64,000 bases of DNA from Fulvimarina sp040239565 (GTDB taxonomy: Bacteria; Pseudomonadota; Alphaproteobacteria; Rhizobiales; Rhizobiaceae). Within the stretch, counting starts at the first letter, position 1. Every line of letters begins with the position of its first letter. This document shows positions 8,111-16,315 of the stretch, piece by piece. Made by a program: the position numbers and the translations under genes. The notes below the pieces were generated by a model. The model did no database searches. It was not told the origin of the DNA and saw only the letters and a list, made by a program, of their open reading frames with translations. Location: NCBI RefSeq assembly GCF_040239565.1, contig NZ_JBEHWS010000013.1, positions 1-64,000 on the forward strand, given 5' to 3'.

Positions 8111-8939
8111 ACTGTTCGTCGCTAGTGCAATACTCTTCGGATCGGCAAATTTCGAAGAGATGCAGCCTTTTCGTAGTACGATCCTCGAACGAGAGGGGCA
8201 TTTGAATATACGTTACGACCCCCAAACAATTTCGGCAAAGCGCCACACGTCTTTAGTAGACCAGCAGCCATCGCTAACCCGCTAAAATCTTATCCCCACC
8301 CCGACACCCTCTCCTATCATCCCCTCACCGCGCCACCGAATGGCAAGGACGATCGCCGGGATCGTTCGGGGGTGCGGGCGGTGTCTGCAGTGCGGGGGCT
8401 TTTTCCGGAGTCCCTCACGCTCCGGACGTCCCGCGGCTCCGCCGGCCCCTCGTGTACTACGGCACGGGTGCGGATTGGTCCCCTTGAACGCATGGCCGCC
8501 AAGGCCAGCGTGAAGCGCCGGCAGCCACCGAAGGTTTGGGCTTCGCCCCGACCGCTGCCGCCCGCGCGCGCCGTCAAACCCGATCCTTCGGGCAAGACGT
8601 AGCGGACGGCGGGGCCGGCGGAACGGGCGCGGCAGGAACCTTGGGTGAAGCGTGGACGATAAATCCCGCGCGGTGCGCCGGAGGCGAACCGGATAGAATT
8701 GCATACTCGGAGGGTTTGCCTCCGGCGCTCCGCTGCCGCCCTTCATGGCAGCGACCCGGCTTTGCCAGCGGCTTCAGAGGCTCAAGGGCAAAGCCAGACA
8801 GGGATCGTCCCGGTGGCCTGCCACTTGAGGGAGGATCAGGAAAGACCTTCAAACCCCGGCTCGAACGAGCGCGGGAACGCGAACCCGCGTCCGGTGCCGA
8901 GGTCCCATCGCCGGACCGCTTGAGACAAGGAGACGGACC
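8111..8939. other. Gene-poor stretch at right edge of the kinase cassette
   Basis: About 830 bases with no convincing gene. The first 170 bases keep the AT-rich composition of the cassette and must hold its promoter. At about 8285 the sequence switches sharply to GC-rich DNA. Long open frames across 8.3-9.3 kb on both strands have the uneven composition typical of random GC-rich frames and lack ribosome sites. The short minus-strand frame near 8061-8246 encodes several cysteines but overlaps the phosphatase start and has no support. Confidence 0.5.
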
Positions 8940-9527
8940 ATGGCGAAGCATCCGGCCCCCAACGCAAATCCCGTGGGCGACCTGCCGCCGACGCCGGCGG
9001 AACTCGCCGAGGGCAAGCGCATCGCCCACCAGCACTTCCGCCACATCCTTCACCTTCTCGAAGAGGCCGGCCGCACCGTTCATCCGCCCCGCCGTCGCCG
9101 GCCTGCCGGAAAGATCGGCGATGGCGACGAAAGCCGCCGCGCCCTGCCGCACGATCCCAACGATTTCGACCAGTGCCTGTCGGAGCTCGCGCAGAGGTTC
9201 TTTCACTACTGCAAGCGGCCCGAATGCCGCCGCGCCTTCCAGTGCCGCTTCGGCTCCCGCGCCGGCGAGACGCCCCTCACCGCCAAGACCTGGGGGCGCA
9301 CCGGCCTCCCCTGCCTTCAGCAGCTGCCCGCCGACGTCGCCCACGCCCTCCATCTCATGATGGTGCGCCAGAACGCGCCGCAGGTCTTTCGCGAGCGCAA
9401 CAACTTTCAGGCGCTGGAGCGGCAGGTGATGCGACGGGCGAAGGAACGGTTCGGCCTGGGCGAGACGCCCGACGAAGCGGCTGGCGGCGCGGTCAGCCGG
9501 CCGGTTTCAGCTGATGGCGCGCCGTGA
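8940..9527 (+). CDS. Conserved-looking hypothetical protein with a Cys cluster
   Basis: A 195-residue protein of unknown function. The start is well supported: AAGGAG lies eight bases before the ATG. The middle carries a short basic, cysteine-containing patch (YCKRPECRRAFQCRF) that could bind a metal, followed by helical segments rich in Arg and Gln. No signal peptide or membrane segment is seen. The last 35 bases overlap the 3' end of the convergent O-antigen-ligase-like gene, so the extreme C-terminus (GAVSRPVSADGAP) may not be conserved. I do not recognise a family. Confidence 0.6.
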   Translation: MAKHPAPNANPVGDLPPTPAELAEGKRIAHQHFRHILHLLEEAGRTVHPPRRRRPAGKIGDGDESRRALPHDPNDFDQCLSELAQRFFHYCKRPECRRAFQCRFGSRAGETPLTAKTWGRTGLPCLQQLPADVAHALHLMMVRQNAPQVFRERNNFQALERQVMRRAKERFGLGETPDEAAGGAVSRPVSADGAP

Positions 9528-10803
9528 GCCTCAAGCCCACCACCGCGATCCAGGTCAGCATCCATCCGGGGTGCCCGCGCGCGAAGAAGAAGGATTCCAG
9601 GAACGAATTCATCAGCATGAAGGTGAGGATCATCAGGAAGAGATCGGCCGCGAGATGGTTCTCGCGGGTCTCCCGGCACTTCACATAGTCGACCAGCGGC
9701 AGGACGAAGAGCACGATCATCGCCATCAACAGGCCGGGCCAGCCGATGGTGATCGCGATGTCGAGATAGCCGTTATGGGCGTTCACGATGCCGCGCGGGT
9801 CCCAGGTGAGCTCGAACGGCGCCTCGGCCGTCATCACGATCGGGGTCGACCAGAAGGTGTCGACGCCGTAGCCGATCCACTGCTGCGGGCCCATCAGGTC
9901 GAGCGTGAAGCGCCAGAGATCGGTCCGTCCGGTAAAGGTCGTGCCGGGCAGCACGAGTTGCAGGATCGAATTCAGCGTATCGCTCAACACCGTGCCGAGC
10001 GTCATCATGCCAACCGCCGTCACCGCGCCGAAGACGAGAAGAACCGGCAGGATCCGACCGCCGAAGATGCGGCCCGAAAGGACCAAAAGCATCACCGCCG
10101 GCATCAGCGCCAGCGTCGTCTTCGAGCCGGTCTTGTAGGCCAAGATGAAGCTGAGAACCGCGATCAGCACGCCGGCCTTCCAGTGGCCCGCGCGCCAGAG
10201 ATAGAACCCGATGAAGAACAGCGGGGCCATCACCTGACCCGTCACGTTCTTGTGGCTGTAAATACCGCGCCAGAGCCCGGAATGCTGGCTCTCCGTCTCG
10301 AAGGCCTGATGGATCGCAAGGCTCGGCATCGCGACGACGCCGAAATAGCAGAGGCCGAGCACGACAAGCGCCATCACGGTAAGGCAGAGCCGGAACGCCG
10401 AAGCATTGGCCGGCAGCGACAGCGCGCCCGTCGCCGCGATCATCGCCGCGATCGTGAACAGCGCCGCGCGAAAGGCGAGTTCCGGCATGATCGAGTTGAC
10501 GGAGGAAAGGACGAGCCACGCGGCGAGGATCAGCCAGGCCGGCCGCAGCAACGTCAAAGCAACGCGCCGGTCGGCAAACATGAAGTGGCCGAGCAGCGCC
10601 AGCATCGCGAGTGCGCTGTAACCGTATTTGTTGACGGGATTTCCGTCGACAGCCGCAAATGTCGCATAGCCTGCGGGGAACGGCATCAGCGTCATGACGA
10701 GGGCGGTCATCAGGCCGACGGCAAGCAGGGTTCGTCCCGCCGATAGCGCGCGCTCTTCCAGCGAAAGCCCTATTGGCTGGGAAGGATAGACTGTCTGCTG
10801 CAT
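9493..10803 (-). CDS. O-antigen ligase/polymerase family membrane protein
   Basis: A 436-residue polytopic inner-membrane protein with about 10-12 hydrophobic segments. The WaaL/Wzy_C/ExoQ-family loop is present: GRTDLW before a large periplasmic loop, GYGVDTFW, then AHNGYLDIAITIGWPG, the conserved histidine-containing stretch of the Wzy_C domain. Such proteins ligate or polymerise undecaprenyl-linked glycans at the periplasmic face. No other polysaccharide gene lies beside it, so ligase and polymerase cannot be told apart. It is a single gene, convergent with the hypothetical at 8940 and tail-overlapping it. Confidence 0.82.
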   Translation of the reverse strand: MQQTVYPSQPIGLSLEERALSAGRTLLAVGLMTALVMTLMPFPAGYATFAAVDGNPVNKYGYSALAMLALLGHFMFADRRVALTLLRPAWLILAAWLVLSSVNSIMPELAFRAALFTIAAMIAATGALSLPANASAFRLCLTVMALVVLGLCYFGVVAMPSLAIHQAFETESQHSGLWRGIYSHKNVTGQVMAPLFFIGFYLWRAGHWKAGVLIAVLSFILAYKTGSKTTLALMPAVMLLVLSGRIFGGRILPVLLVFGAVTAVGMMTLGTVLSDTLNSILQLVLPGTTFTGRTDLWRFTLDLMGPQQWIGYGVDTFWSTPIVMTAEAPFELTWDPRGIVNAHNGYLDIAITIGWPGLLMAMIVLFVLPLVDYVKCRETRENHLAADLFLMILTFMLMNSFLESFFFARGHPGWMLTWIAVVGLRLTARHQLKPAG

Positions 10804-10987
10804 GGCCCGCCGTCGCTGCTAGTGCGACCAGAGCGTAATCGTACATGGCTAATGGGGTATTAAATTTTCGACCATGATACCTCGGTTATCCGCGGAGTAA
10901 GCTGTCCGTGCCACAATGCATCGAGCCGCCGGATCCGGAAATCCGACGGCCTACAGTGTCTGCTTGGCTTTCGAGCGAGACGGCAGT

Positions 10988-11419
10988 TCAGCGCTGGACG
11001 ACGACACGGGTATTGCCCATGCCGTGGCGGCGAACGAGGTTGTAGAAGCGCTTGGCGTTGGCCGGATGCAGACGCACGCAGCCATGCGAGGCGGGACGGC
11101 CGAGCCGCGAGATCGCGCCGGTGCCGTGGATCGCATAGCCGCCGCTATAGAAGACCGAATAGGGCATCGGGCTCATGTCGTATTTGCGGGAATACCACAT
11201 GCGGTGCAGGCGCTTCGGCCTCCAGGTGCCGGTCGGCGTGCGGTAACCCTTGCGCGCCGTCGAGACCGGCCAGTTGTAGAGCACCTTGCCGTTGTTGATC
11301 ACCGTCATGCGCTGTGAGGATAGATCGATCTTCGCGACCAGGCGAGCTTCCGCAGCGTTAGTCAAACCGAATGTCAGAATTCCGAGCGCAAACGCAAGAC
11401 AGACAGCAAAATGTTTCAT
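10988..11419 (-). CDS. L,D-transpeptidase (YkuD/ErfK family)
   Basis: A 143-residue secreted enzyme: signal peptide MKHFAVCLAFALGILTFG...NAAEA (cleavage near residue 25) followed directly by a single YkuD domain. The catalytic motif is HGTGAISRLGRPASHGCVRL, with nucleophile C114 in SHGCVR (111-116) and histidine H99. These enzymes make 3-3 peptidoglycan cross-links or attach proteins to peptidoglycan, and are numerous in Rhizobiales. It is a stand-alone gene and its exact substrate cannot be told from sequence. Confidence 0.92.
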   Translation of the reverse strand: MKHFAVCLAFALGILTFGLTNAAEARLVAKIDLSSQRMTVINNGKVLYNWPVSTARKGYRTPTGTWRPKRLHRMWYSRKYDMSPMPYSVFYSGGYAIHGTGAISRLGRPASHGCVRLHPANAKRFYNLVRRHGMGNTRVVVQR

Positions 11420-11746
11420 GAAGGCCTCCAGCCATTAGTGTTTGGACCGACTTGCCGCCGCTTTTCTGACGTATAATGGCCTAATTTTTGCCAAAGTCTA
11501 GACTGATTCCACACTTCGCGATTCTTTGTGAACCATCCTGCTCGGCCATATGCCGCAGGCTAAGCCGAAGCTGTTCGAATCCAGCACAGATGCAATCTTG
11601 GATAGCACTTATTTCCAAGAGCGGATGAATCGCGCAACCGCTAAGCAATCCAGTGCCAATCCCCCGGTCTTTTGCTCACGAGGCTTCGATTTGTTTACTT
11701 CTTGCCGGTAGTTCTCGGTATTCAACGGAGAGCAAGCGGGCAGGAC

Positions 11747-13732
11747 GTGCTTCACACGCTAAGACAACATGCTGCTGTTTTTGCCGGAGCACTTGCGATC
11801 GCGGGCTTCGTCATCGTCAGCGTCTTGTTCGTCGGATCGATTGCCGTCGGCGACATCGTCGAAACCGAGATTTCCGGCAGAGCCGATAATTTCTCCGAGC
11901 TCCTTCTCACCGAACCCGGCGCACTCGATGCCTTCATGACGGGCATCAGCCGCACCCCCGACATCGAAGCGACGATCCGCAAGGTTTCGAACCTATCCGG
12001 AATTGAGCGCTTTTCACTTTTCGACCGCGACGGCCACGAAATCTATCAGTCCCGCTCCGAACGCTATGGCTGGTTGATGCGAGACAGGCCGGGCGGGATG
12101 TCGAACGGGGACTCCCTTGCCGAAAGCACGATCGCTCGCAAAGGTCAGTGGCGTGTCTTCGTCAAGAACGGCGACCAGCCGCCGTCGGTGATCAAGCCGT
12201 TGTTCCGCGATGGCGAGCGCATCGGATTCCTTTCGGTGCAGGCCGATGTGACGGCTGATCGCGGTCTCTACACGGGCACGCTTTACAAGGCGTTCTCGCT
12301 GACCGCCCTCATTCTGCTCATTGCAACCGGGGTGCCTTTCGCCGCCTATCTCTTCCGCCGCCGGAAAATTGCCGAAGCCGACGCACGCATCGAGTTTCTC
12401 GCCAATCACGACAGCCTCACCCAGCTTCTCAATCGCCGACGCATGCAGGAAGAGACGGACCGGGTGATGGTGACAGCGCGCGCAACGCGCGAGCGCATGG
12501 CCTACATTTATATCGATCTCGACGAGCTCGGGGAGATCAATGCTCGATTGGGGCAGGCGAACGGCGACGAAATTCTCAAGGTTCTTGGCAAGCGGATCCG
12601 CTTCATTGCCCAGAAGGACGATCTCGTCGCCCGTATCGGACCGGACGATTTCGCGATTTTGAAGCGTCGCGTTTCGAGCGCCAACGATGTCAGGTCCTTC
12701 GCCCGCCGGCTCACAAATGCGCTTGGCGAACCGATCGAACAATGCGGCGAGCGGATCGAGCCTTCTATTTCGATCGGTTGCGCGATGGTTCCGACCGACG
12801 GACGCAGCCATACCGAACTCGTAAAGCATGCCGAGCTCGCTCATTTCCGGCACAAGTCGTCGAAACAGGACGATCTGGTCTTCTTCGAAGCCTGGATGGA
12901 CGAGGACAACCATCGCCGACGGCTTGTCGAGGCGCAGGTCCGCTACGCCGTCGAAAACGACGGCTTCGAGCTTCATTATCAACCGCTCGTCTGCGGCTCG
13001 ACACACCAGATTCTCGGCTTCGAAGCGCTCATCCGCCTGCGCGACACAGACGGCAATCTGATCTCGCCAGGCGAGTTCGTCCCGATCGCGGAAGCACGCG
13101 GCTATATCAAGCGGATCGGGACCTGGGTCATTCAGGAAGCCGCCCGTCAGGCCGCAAATTGGCCGGAAGACTGCTTTGTCTCGGTCAACCTTTCGACAGT
13201 TCAGTTCGCCGATGGCGATCTCGTCTCGATCGTCACGGACGCGCTCGCCGCGGCCGGCATCAAAGGAAAGCAGCTCGAACTCGAAGTGGTGGAGTCCCTC
13301 GTTCTGGACCGTTCCGACGATGTTCTGGAGCAGCTCAAGAGCCTGAAAGCCCTTGGCATTTCCGTCGCCATGGATGATTTCGGAACGGGCTACTCTTCTC
13401 TCAGCTATGTCTGGCGCTTCCCGTTCGACAAGCTCAAGATCGACCAAAGCTTCATGTTCGCGATGGCGCGCGGTGAGGAGAAGGTCGATCAGCTCGTGCG
13501 CACGATCGTCGCAATGGGTCATCACATGGGAATGAAGGTGGTGACCGAAGGCGTCGAAGAGGCCGAGCAGGTGGAGTTGCTGCGCGACTGCGGCTGCGAC
13601 CAGATTCAGGGCTATTATTTCGGACGTCCTGCTCCCGCATCGGAAATCGCTGTCGAAGCACTCGCCCATTTCCGGCGGAATCGCATCGCGCCGGCGGCCG
13701 AGAAAGAAACCGCCCGCAAGCGGATGGCCTAA
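11747..13732 (+). CDS. Membrane GGDEF-EAL protein, probable c-di-GMP phosphodiesterase
   Basis: Two N-terminal membrane segments flank a periplasmic sensor of about 110-120 residues. A GGDEF domain and an EAL domain follow. The cyclase signature is GPDDF (12638-12652) instead of GGDEF, so cyclase activity is probably lost and this domain may only bind GTP. The EAL domain keeps GFEALIRL (EAL at 13022-13030), the SVNLS asparagine, DDFGTGYSSL and a K-x-D (KLKID), so it should hydrolyse c-di-GMP. Start: a GTG at 11747 after GGCAGGAC is chosen. The frame also allows a TTG at 11672 that adds 25 residues. Single gene, tail to tail with udgX. Confidence 0.9.
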   Translation: MLHTLRQHAAVFAGALAIAGFVIVSVLFVGSIAVGDIVETEISGRADNFSELLLTEPGALDAFMTGISRTPDIEATIRKVSNLSGIERFSLFDRDGHEIYQSRSERYGWLMRDRPGGMSNGDSLAESTIARKGQWRVFVKNGDQPPSVIKPLFRDGERIGFLSVQADVTADRGLYTGTLYKAFSLTALILLIATGVPFAAYLFRRRKIAEADARIEFLANHDSLTQLLNRRRMQEETDRVMVTARATRERMAYIYIDLDELGEINARLGQANGDEILKVLGKRIRFIAQKDDLVARIGPDDFAILKRRVSSANDVRSFARRLTNALGEPIEQCGERIEPSISIGCAMVPTDGRSHTELVKHAELAHFRHKSSKQDDLVFFEAWMDEDNHRRRLVEAQVRYAVENDGFELHYQPLVCGSTHQILGFEALIRLRDTDGNLISPGEFVPIAEARGYIKRIGTWVIQEAARQAANWPEDCFVSVNLSTVQFADGDLVSIVTDALAAAGIKGKQLELEVVESLVLDRSDDVLEQLKSLKALGISVAMDDFGTGYSSLSYVWRFPFDKLKIDQSFMFAMARGEEKVDQLVRTIVAMGHHMGMKVVTEGVEEAEQVELLRDCGCDQIQGYYFGRPAPASEIAVEALAHFRRNRIAPAAEKETARKRMA

Positions 13733-13781
13733 ATTCCAACCCACTACGCCATCTATGGCCGGGTCCCAGAATTACTGATTT

Positions 13782-15293
13782 TCAGACGTTTCCAGAAAGA
13801 GCCAGTTCCGGCACCGTCTTCAGCACCAATTCCATATCGGCGTGAAAGGCTTCACGTTCCCGCTCCTGAGCAGTCGCATCCGGGAGACGCAGAATGTAGG
13901 ACGGATGCACAGTGACGAGAAACCGCGTCTCCTCGGTCAGGTCGATCAGTTTCGAGCGCGTATCGCGGATCGTCACCGTCTTGCCGAGAATGGCGTGAGC
14001 CGCCGTTGCCCCTAAAGCCACGATCAACTTCGGTTTGACGACTTCTCGTTCGATATCGAGCCACCAGCGGCACGTCTGGATTTCTCCTGAATTCGGTTTC
14101 GCGTGGATACGCCGCTTGCCACGCGGCGTGAACTTGAAGTGTTTGACGGCATTCGTGACATAAGCTTGAGAGCGATCGACGCCTGCCGCCAAAAGCGCCT
14201 CGTCGAAGACCTTGCCGGCCGGTCCGACAAAGGGCTCGCCAGCAATATCCTCCTGATCACCGGGCTGCTCGCCGACGAATATGACCGGCGCGTTCTCCGG
14301 CCCCTTGCCGAAAACCGTCTGCGTCGCCGGCTCCCACAGCGGACAGGCCTGACAGCTTGCCGCCGCCCGGCGCGCATCTTCGATCGTCTTCGGCAGGTTG
14401 GAGCCCGGCTCGGCAAGACCTGCACCGAGCTCGAGCATCGGCTCTTCCGCGCTTTCCCGTCCCATGTCGATCTCCCGGCGTTCGCTCATCTTCTCGTGGC
14501 GCAAACTCGGAAGGGTCGGAGCAGTTTCGATCATGCGGCGCTGCGCCGCTTCGGCGCCGGCGACGAGTGGTTTGACAAGCGCCGTTTCCGGCATGTTCGC
14601 CCAGTATTTCTTCGGCATTTCCGCCTGCATGGCCTTCACTTTCAGGCGGGCCGGATTGAAGATCGAAGCGTAGTAGGTGAGCCAGAGGTCTTCCATGTCG
14701 TCGCCTGATGGAGCCATCTCGCGGCTCGCACCTGGGAGAAAGGTGAGCTCGGCGCCGTTCCAGTGCGCCGTCCGTTCGGGCGTGAGAATCGTCCAGGTCA
14801 TGCCGGTAAAACGGCGCGCAAAGAAGGGAGCGGTCGCCTCGACGACATGATGGAAGGGCTCAAACCACGCGACATAGTGCTTGTTGCCCTCGTCACCCTC
14901 GATCTCGCGGAAGCGAACGAAGGCCTTCATCTTGTGGGCGTCGCGCCGAACGGCCTTTTCCATCTCGTTTGCGCGGATCACATCGGCATCGGACGCGATG
15001 CCGAGAAGTCGCTTTTCGCTCTGGAGGCGCCAGAGCAGGCTATAGGCGAAGACGAAGCGGTCCGTGGCCGCATGGCAGACGATCTTGCGAGCGAGATCCA
15101 CGAAGGCTCTGGGGACAGTCGGCTGCGGACCGCTCGGATCGTGAGGCGGCAACGGTCCGGAAAAGAGGCCGGCGCCCTCGCCTTCTATCGTGAAAGACAG
15201 ATCTTCCGGTCGAACTCCGTTCGAGAACGCAGCACGCGCAGCATCGCGCCAGCCATCGAAATCGGCTGAAAATTTGAGATCGGCGGAATACAT
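13782..15293 (-). CDS. udgX: DUF4130 / UdgX-type uracil-DNA glycosylase fusion
   Basis: A 503-residue two-part protein. Residues about 1-260 match the DUF4130 (TIGR03915) DNA-repair-associated domain; about 300-500 are a UdgX-type uracil-DNA glycosylase. Diagnostic features: GEQPGDQED (341-349), the KRRIH loop (393-397) whose histidine forms a covalent bond with DNA in UdgX, and HPS (463-465). A CxxC at 314/317 and C408 could ligand a 4Fe-4S cluster; the usual third cysteine of family 4 UDG is a histidine (VKHFKF, 383-388). The family traps uracil DNA irreversibly rather than turning over. DUF4130/UdgX is commonly paired with a radical-SAM repair protein, not seen here. The next gene is a nucleoside deaminase on the same strand. 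Confidence 0.9.
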   Translation of the reverse strand: MYSADLKFSADFDGWRDAARAAFSNGVRPEDLSFTIEGEGAGLFSGPLPPHDPSGPQPTVPRAFVDLARKIVCHAATDRFVFAYSLLWRLQSEKRLLGIASDADVIRANEMEKAVRRDAHKMKAFVRFREIEGDEGNKHYVAWFEPFHHVVEATAPFFARRFTGMTWTILTPERTAHWNGAELTFLPGASREMAPSGDDMEDLWLTYYASIFNPARLKVKAMQAEMPKKYWANMPETALVKPLVAGAEAAQRRMIETAPTLPSLRHEKMSERREIDMGRESAEEPMLELGAGLAEPGSNLPKTIEDARRAAASCQACPLWEPATQTVFGKGPENAPVIFVGEQPGDQEDIAGEPFVGPAGKVFDEALLAAGVDRSQAYVTNAVKHFKFTPRGKRRIHAKPNSGEIQTCRWWLDIEREVVKPKLIVALGATAAHAILGKTVTIRDTRSKLIDLTEETRFLVTVHPSYILRLPDATAQEREREAFHADMELVLKTVPELALSGNV

Positions 15294-15304
15294 GAAGTCG
15301 ACGG

Positions 15305-15781
15305 TCAGCGCCGGTGAACCCGCTCGTGGAGCGCGTAGATTTCATCGGCAAACGTCTCGTCCGGACCCGCGACTTTATGGTTCGGCAAAACCTCGTGCGC
15401 CCGTATCGCCTTGAACGGAAAACCGTCGACCCCGAGATCGTCGAGCCAGGCGAGAAGCTGTTCGGTCGAACTCGCATAGACGATGCGCCCGAGGCCGACG
15501 ATGCCGTGAGCGGTCGCGCACATCGGGCAATGTTCGCCGGATGTATAGACGGTCGCGCTGGAGCGCTCGGACGGCTCCATATTGAGCCCTGCCCAATGGG
15601 CGAGAGCAAATTCCGGGTGGGCCGTCGAGTCGCCCGTACCGGTGCGGTTGAAGTCTTCCTTCAGTACAGTGCCGTCGCCCGCGACAAGGATCGAGCCGAA
15701 CGGCTTGTGCCCCTCCTCCACAGCTTGGCGCGCCAGTTGCACGCAACGGGACAAGTGCTTGCGGTCGGTTTCGTCGATCAT
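15305..15781 (-). CDS. Nucleoside/guanine deaminase family protein
   Basis: A 158-residue cytidine/deoxycytidylate-deaminase-fold enzyme. Zinc-site motifs are complete: AHPE (His ligand and catalytic Glu) and CPMCATAH (two Cys ligands). The KPFGSILV strand and the SGEHCPMC context are closest to guanine deaminase and tRNA-adenosine-deaminase-like small enzymes, so the substrate is probably a purine base or nucleoside, but this is not certain. The ATG at 15781 is chosen because GGGAG lies six bases upstream; an in-frame TTG further up has none. It sits 11 bases upstream of udgX on the same strand and may be co-transcribed with it. Confidence 0.85.
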   Translation of the reverse strand: MIDETDRKHLSRCVQLARQAVEEGHKPFGSILVAGDGTVLKEDFNRTGTGDSTAHPEFALAHWAGLNMEPSERSSATVYTSGEHCPMCATAHGIVGLGRIVYASSTEQLLAWLDDLGVDGFPFKAIRAHEVLPNHKVAGPDETFADEIYALHERVHRR

Positions 15782-15819
15782 ACCGGCTCCCGAATTTTCA
15801 TTGTGTTTCGTCAAACCAG

Positions 15820-16140
15820 TCAGCGGCGATTGAGGCAGCGCTCGTAGGCGCGGGCACCGTCACGCCGCGCGTCTTGTTCCGTCAGCGCACGGACGCCGAA
15901 ACCATCCTCACCGCGATCGACGCGGCCCTCATAGGCATTCGCGGCCGTCTGGCGCGCATATTGTCGGCAGTATTCCGGAGTTCCCGGCCGATAGGGGTTT
16001 GCCGAAACCGCTGCTCCCCTGATCGGATTTTCGAGCGGATAGGGTGTCGCCGTGTTGCAGCCTGCGAGAGCGAGGAGACCGAACGGCGCAAGAAACAGGC
16101 GCGATCGGCATTGTTTCGATTTCAGCGAATGGATGGGCAT
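15820..16140 (-). CDS. Small predicted lipoprotein
   Basis: A 106-residue protein with a lysine/arginine N-terminus, a hydrophobic stretch (LFLAPFGLLALAGC) and a lipobox LAGC, so it is probably a lipid-anchored envelope protein. The mature part carries PYRPGTPEYCRQYARQ and a second cysteine near the end (ERCLNRR), perhaps forming a disulfide. The longer frame upstream (to 16317) lacks a signal, and the ATG at 16140 puts the lipobox in the right place. Function unknown; small YCR...CxNR lipoproteins of this kind are common in Rhizobiales. Confidence 0.72.
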   Translation of the reverse strand: MPIHSLKSKQCRSRLFLAPFGLLALAGCNTATPYPLENPIRGAAVSANPYRPGTPEYCRQYARQTAANAYEGRVDRGEDGFGVRALTEQDARRDGARAYERCLNRR

Positions 16141-16315
16141 GATCCGGGCCTCGTCCTGCAATTCAAAACAACGGGAGAGCGACTTACTCTGACACTCGAG
16201 GGAAGAACTCTGTACACGGCGAATCCGATCCATTTTCCGGCACCCGCCTCCGTAGCCCATGGTAGAGCGACGGCCGCGTTTGACGAAAGCGATCGAAGGG
16301 GGCATCTGCGATGTC

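Noticed and set aside
8061..8246. 61-residue cysteine-containing minus-strand frame
   Set aside because: It overlaps the phosphatase gene start, has no ribosome site and no conserved spacing of cysteines.
8536..9360. Long frames on both strands over the 8.5-9.4 kb region
   Set aside because: Only the 8940 frame has a good ribosome site (AAGGAG eight bases before ATG); the others are composition artefacts.
12014..13744. 576-residue minus-strand frame opposite the GGDEF-EAL gene
   Set aside because: Shadow of a well-supported gene with all c-di-GMP motifs; no ribosome site and no recognised domain.
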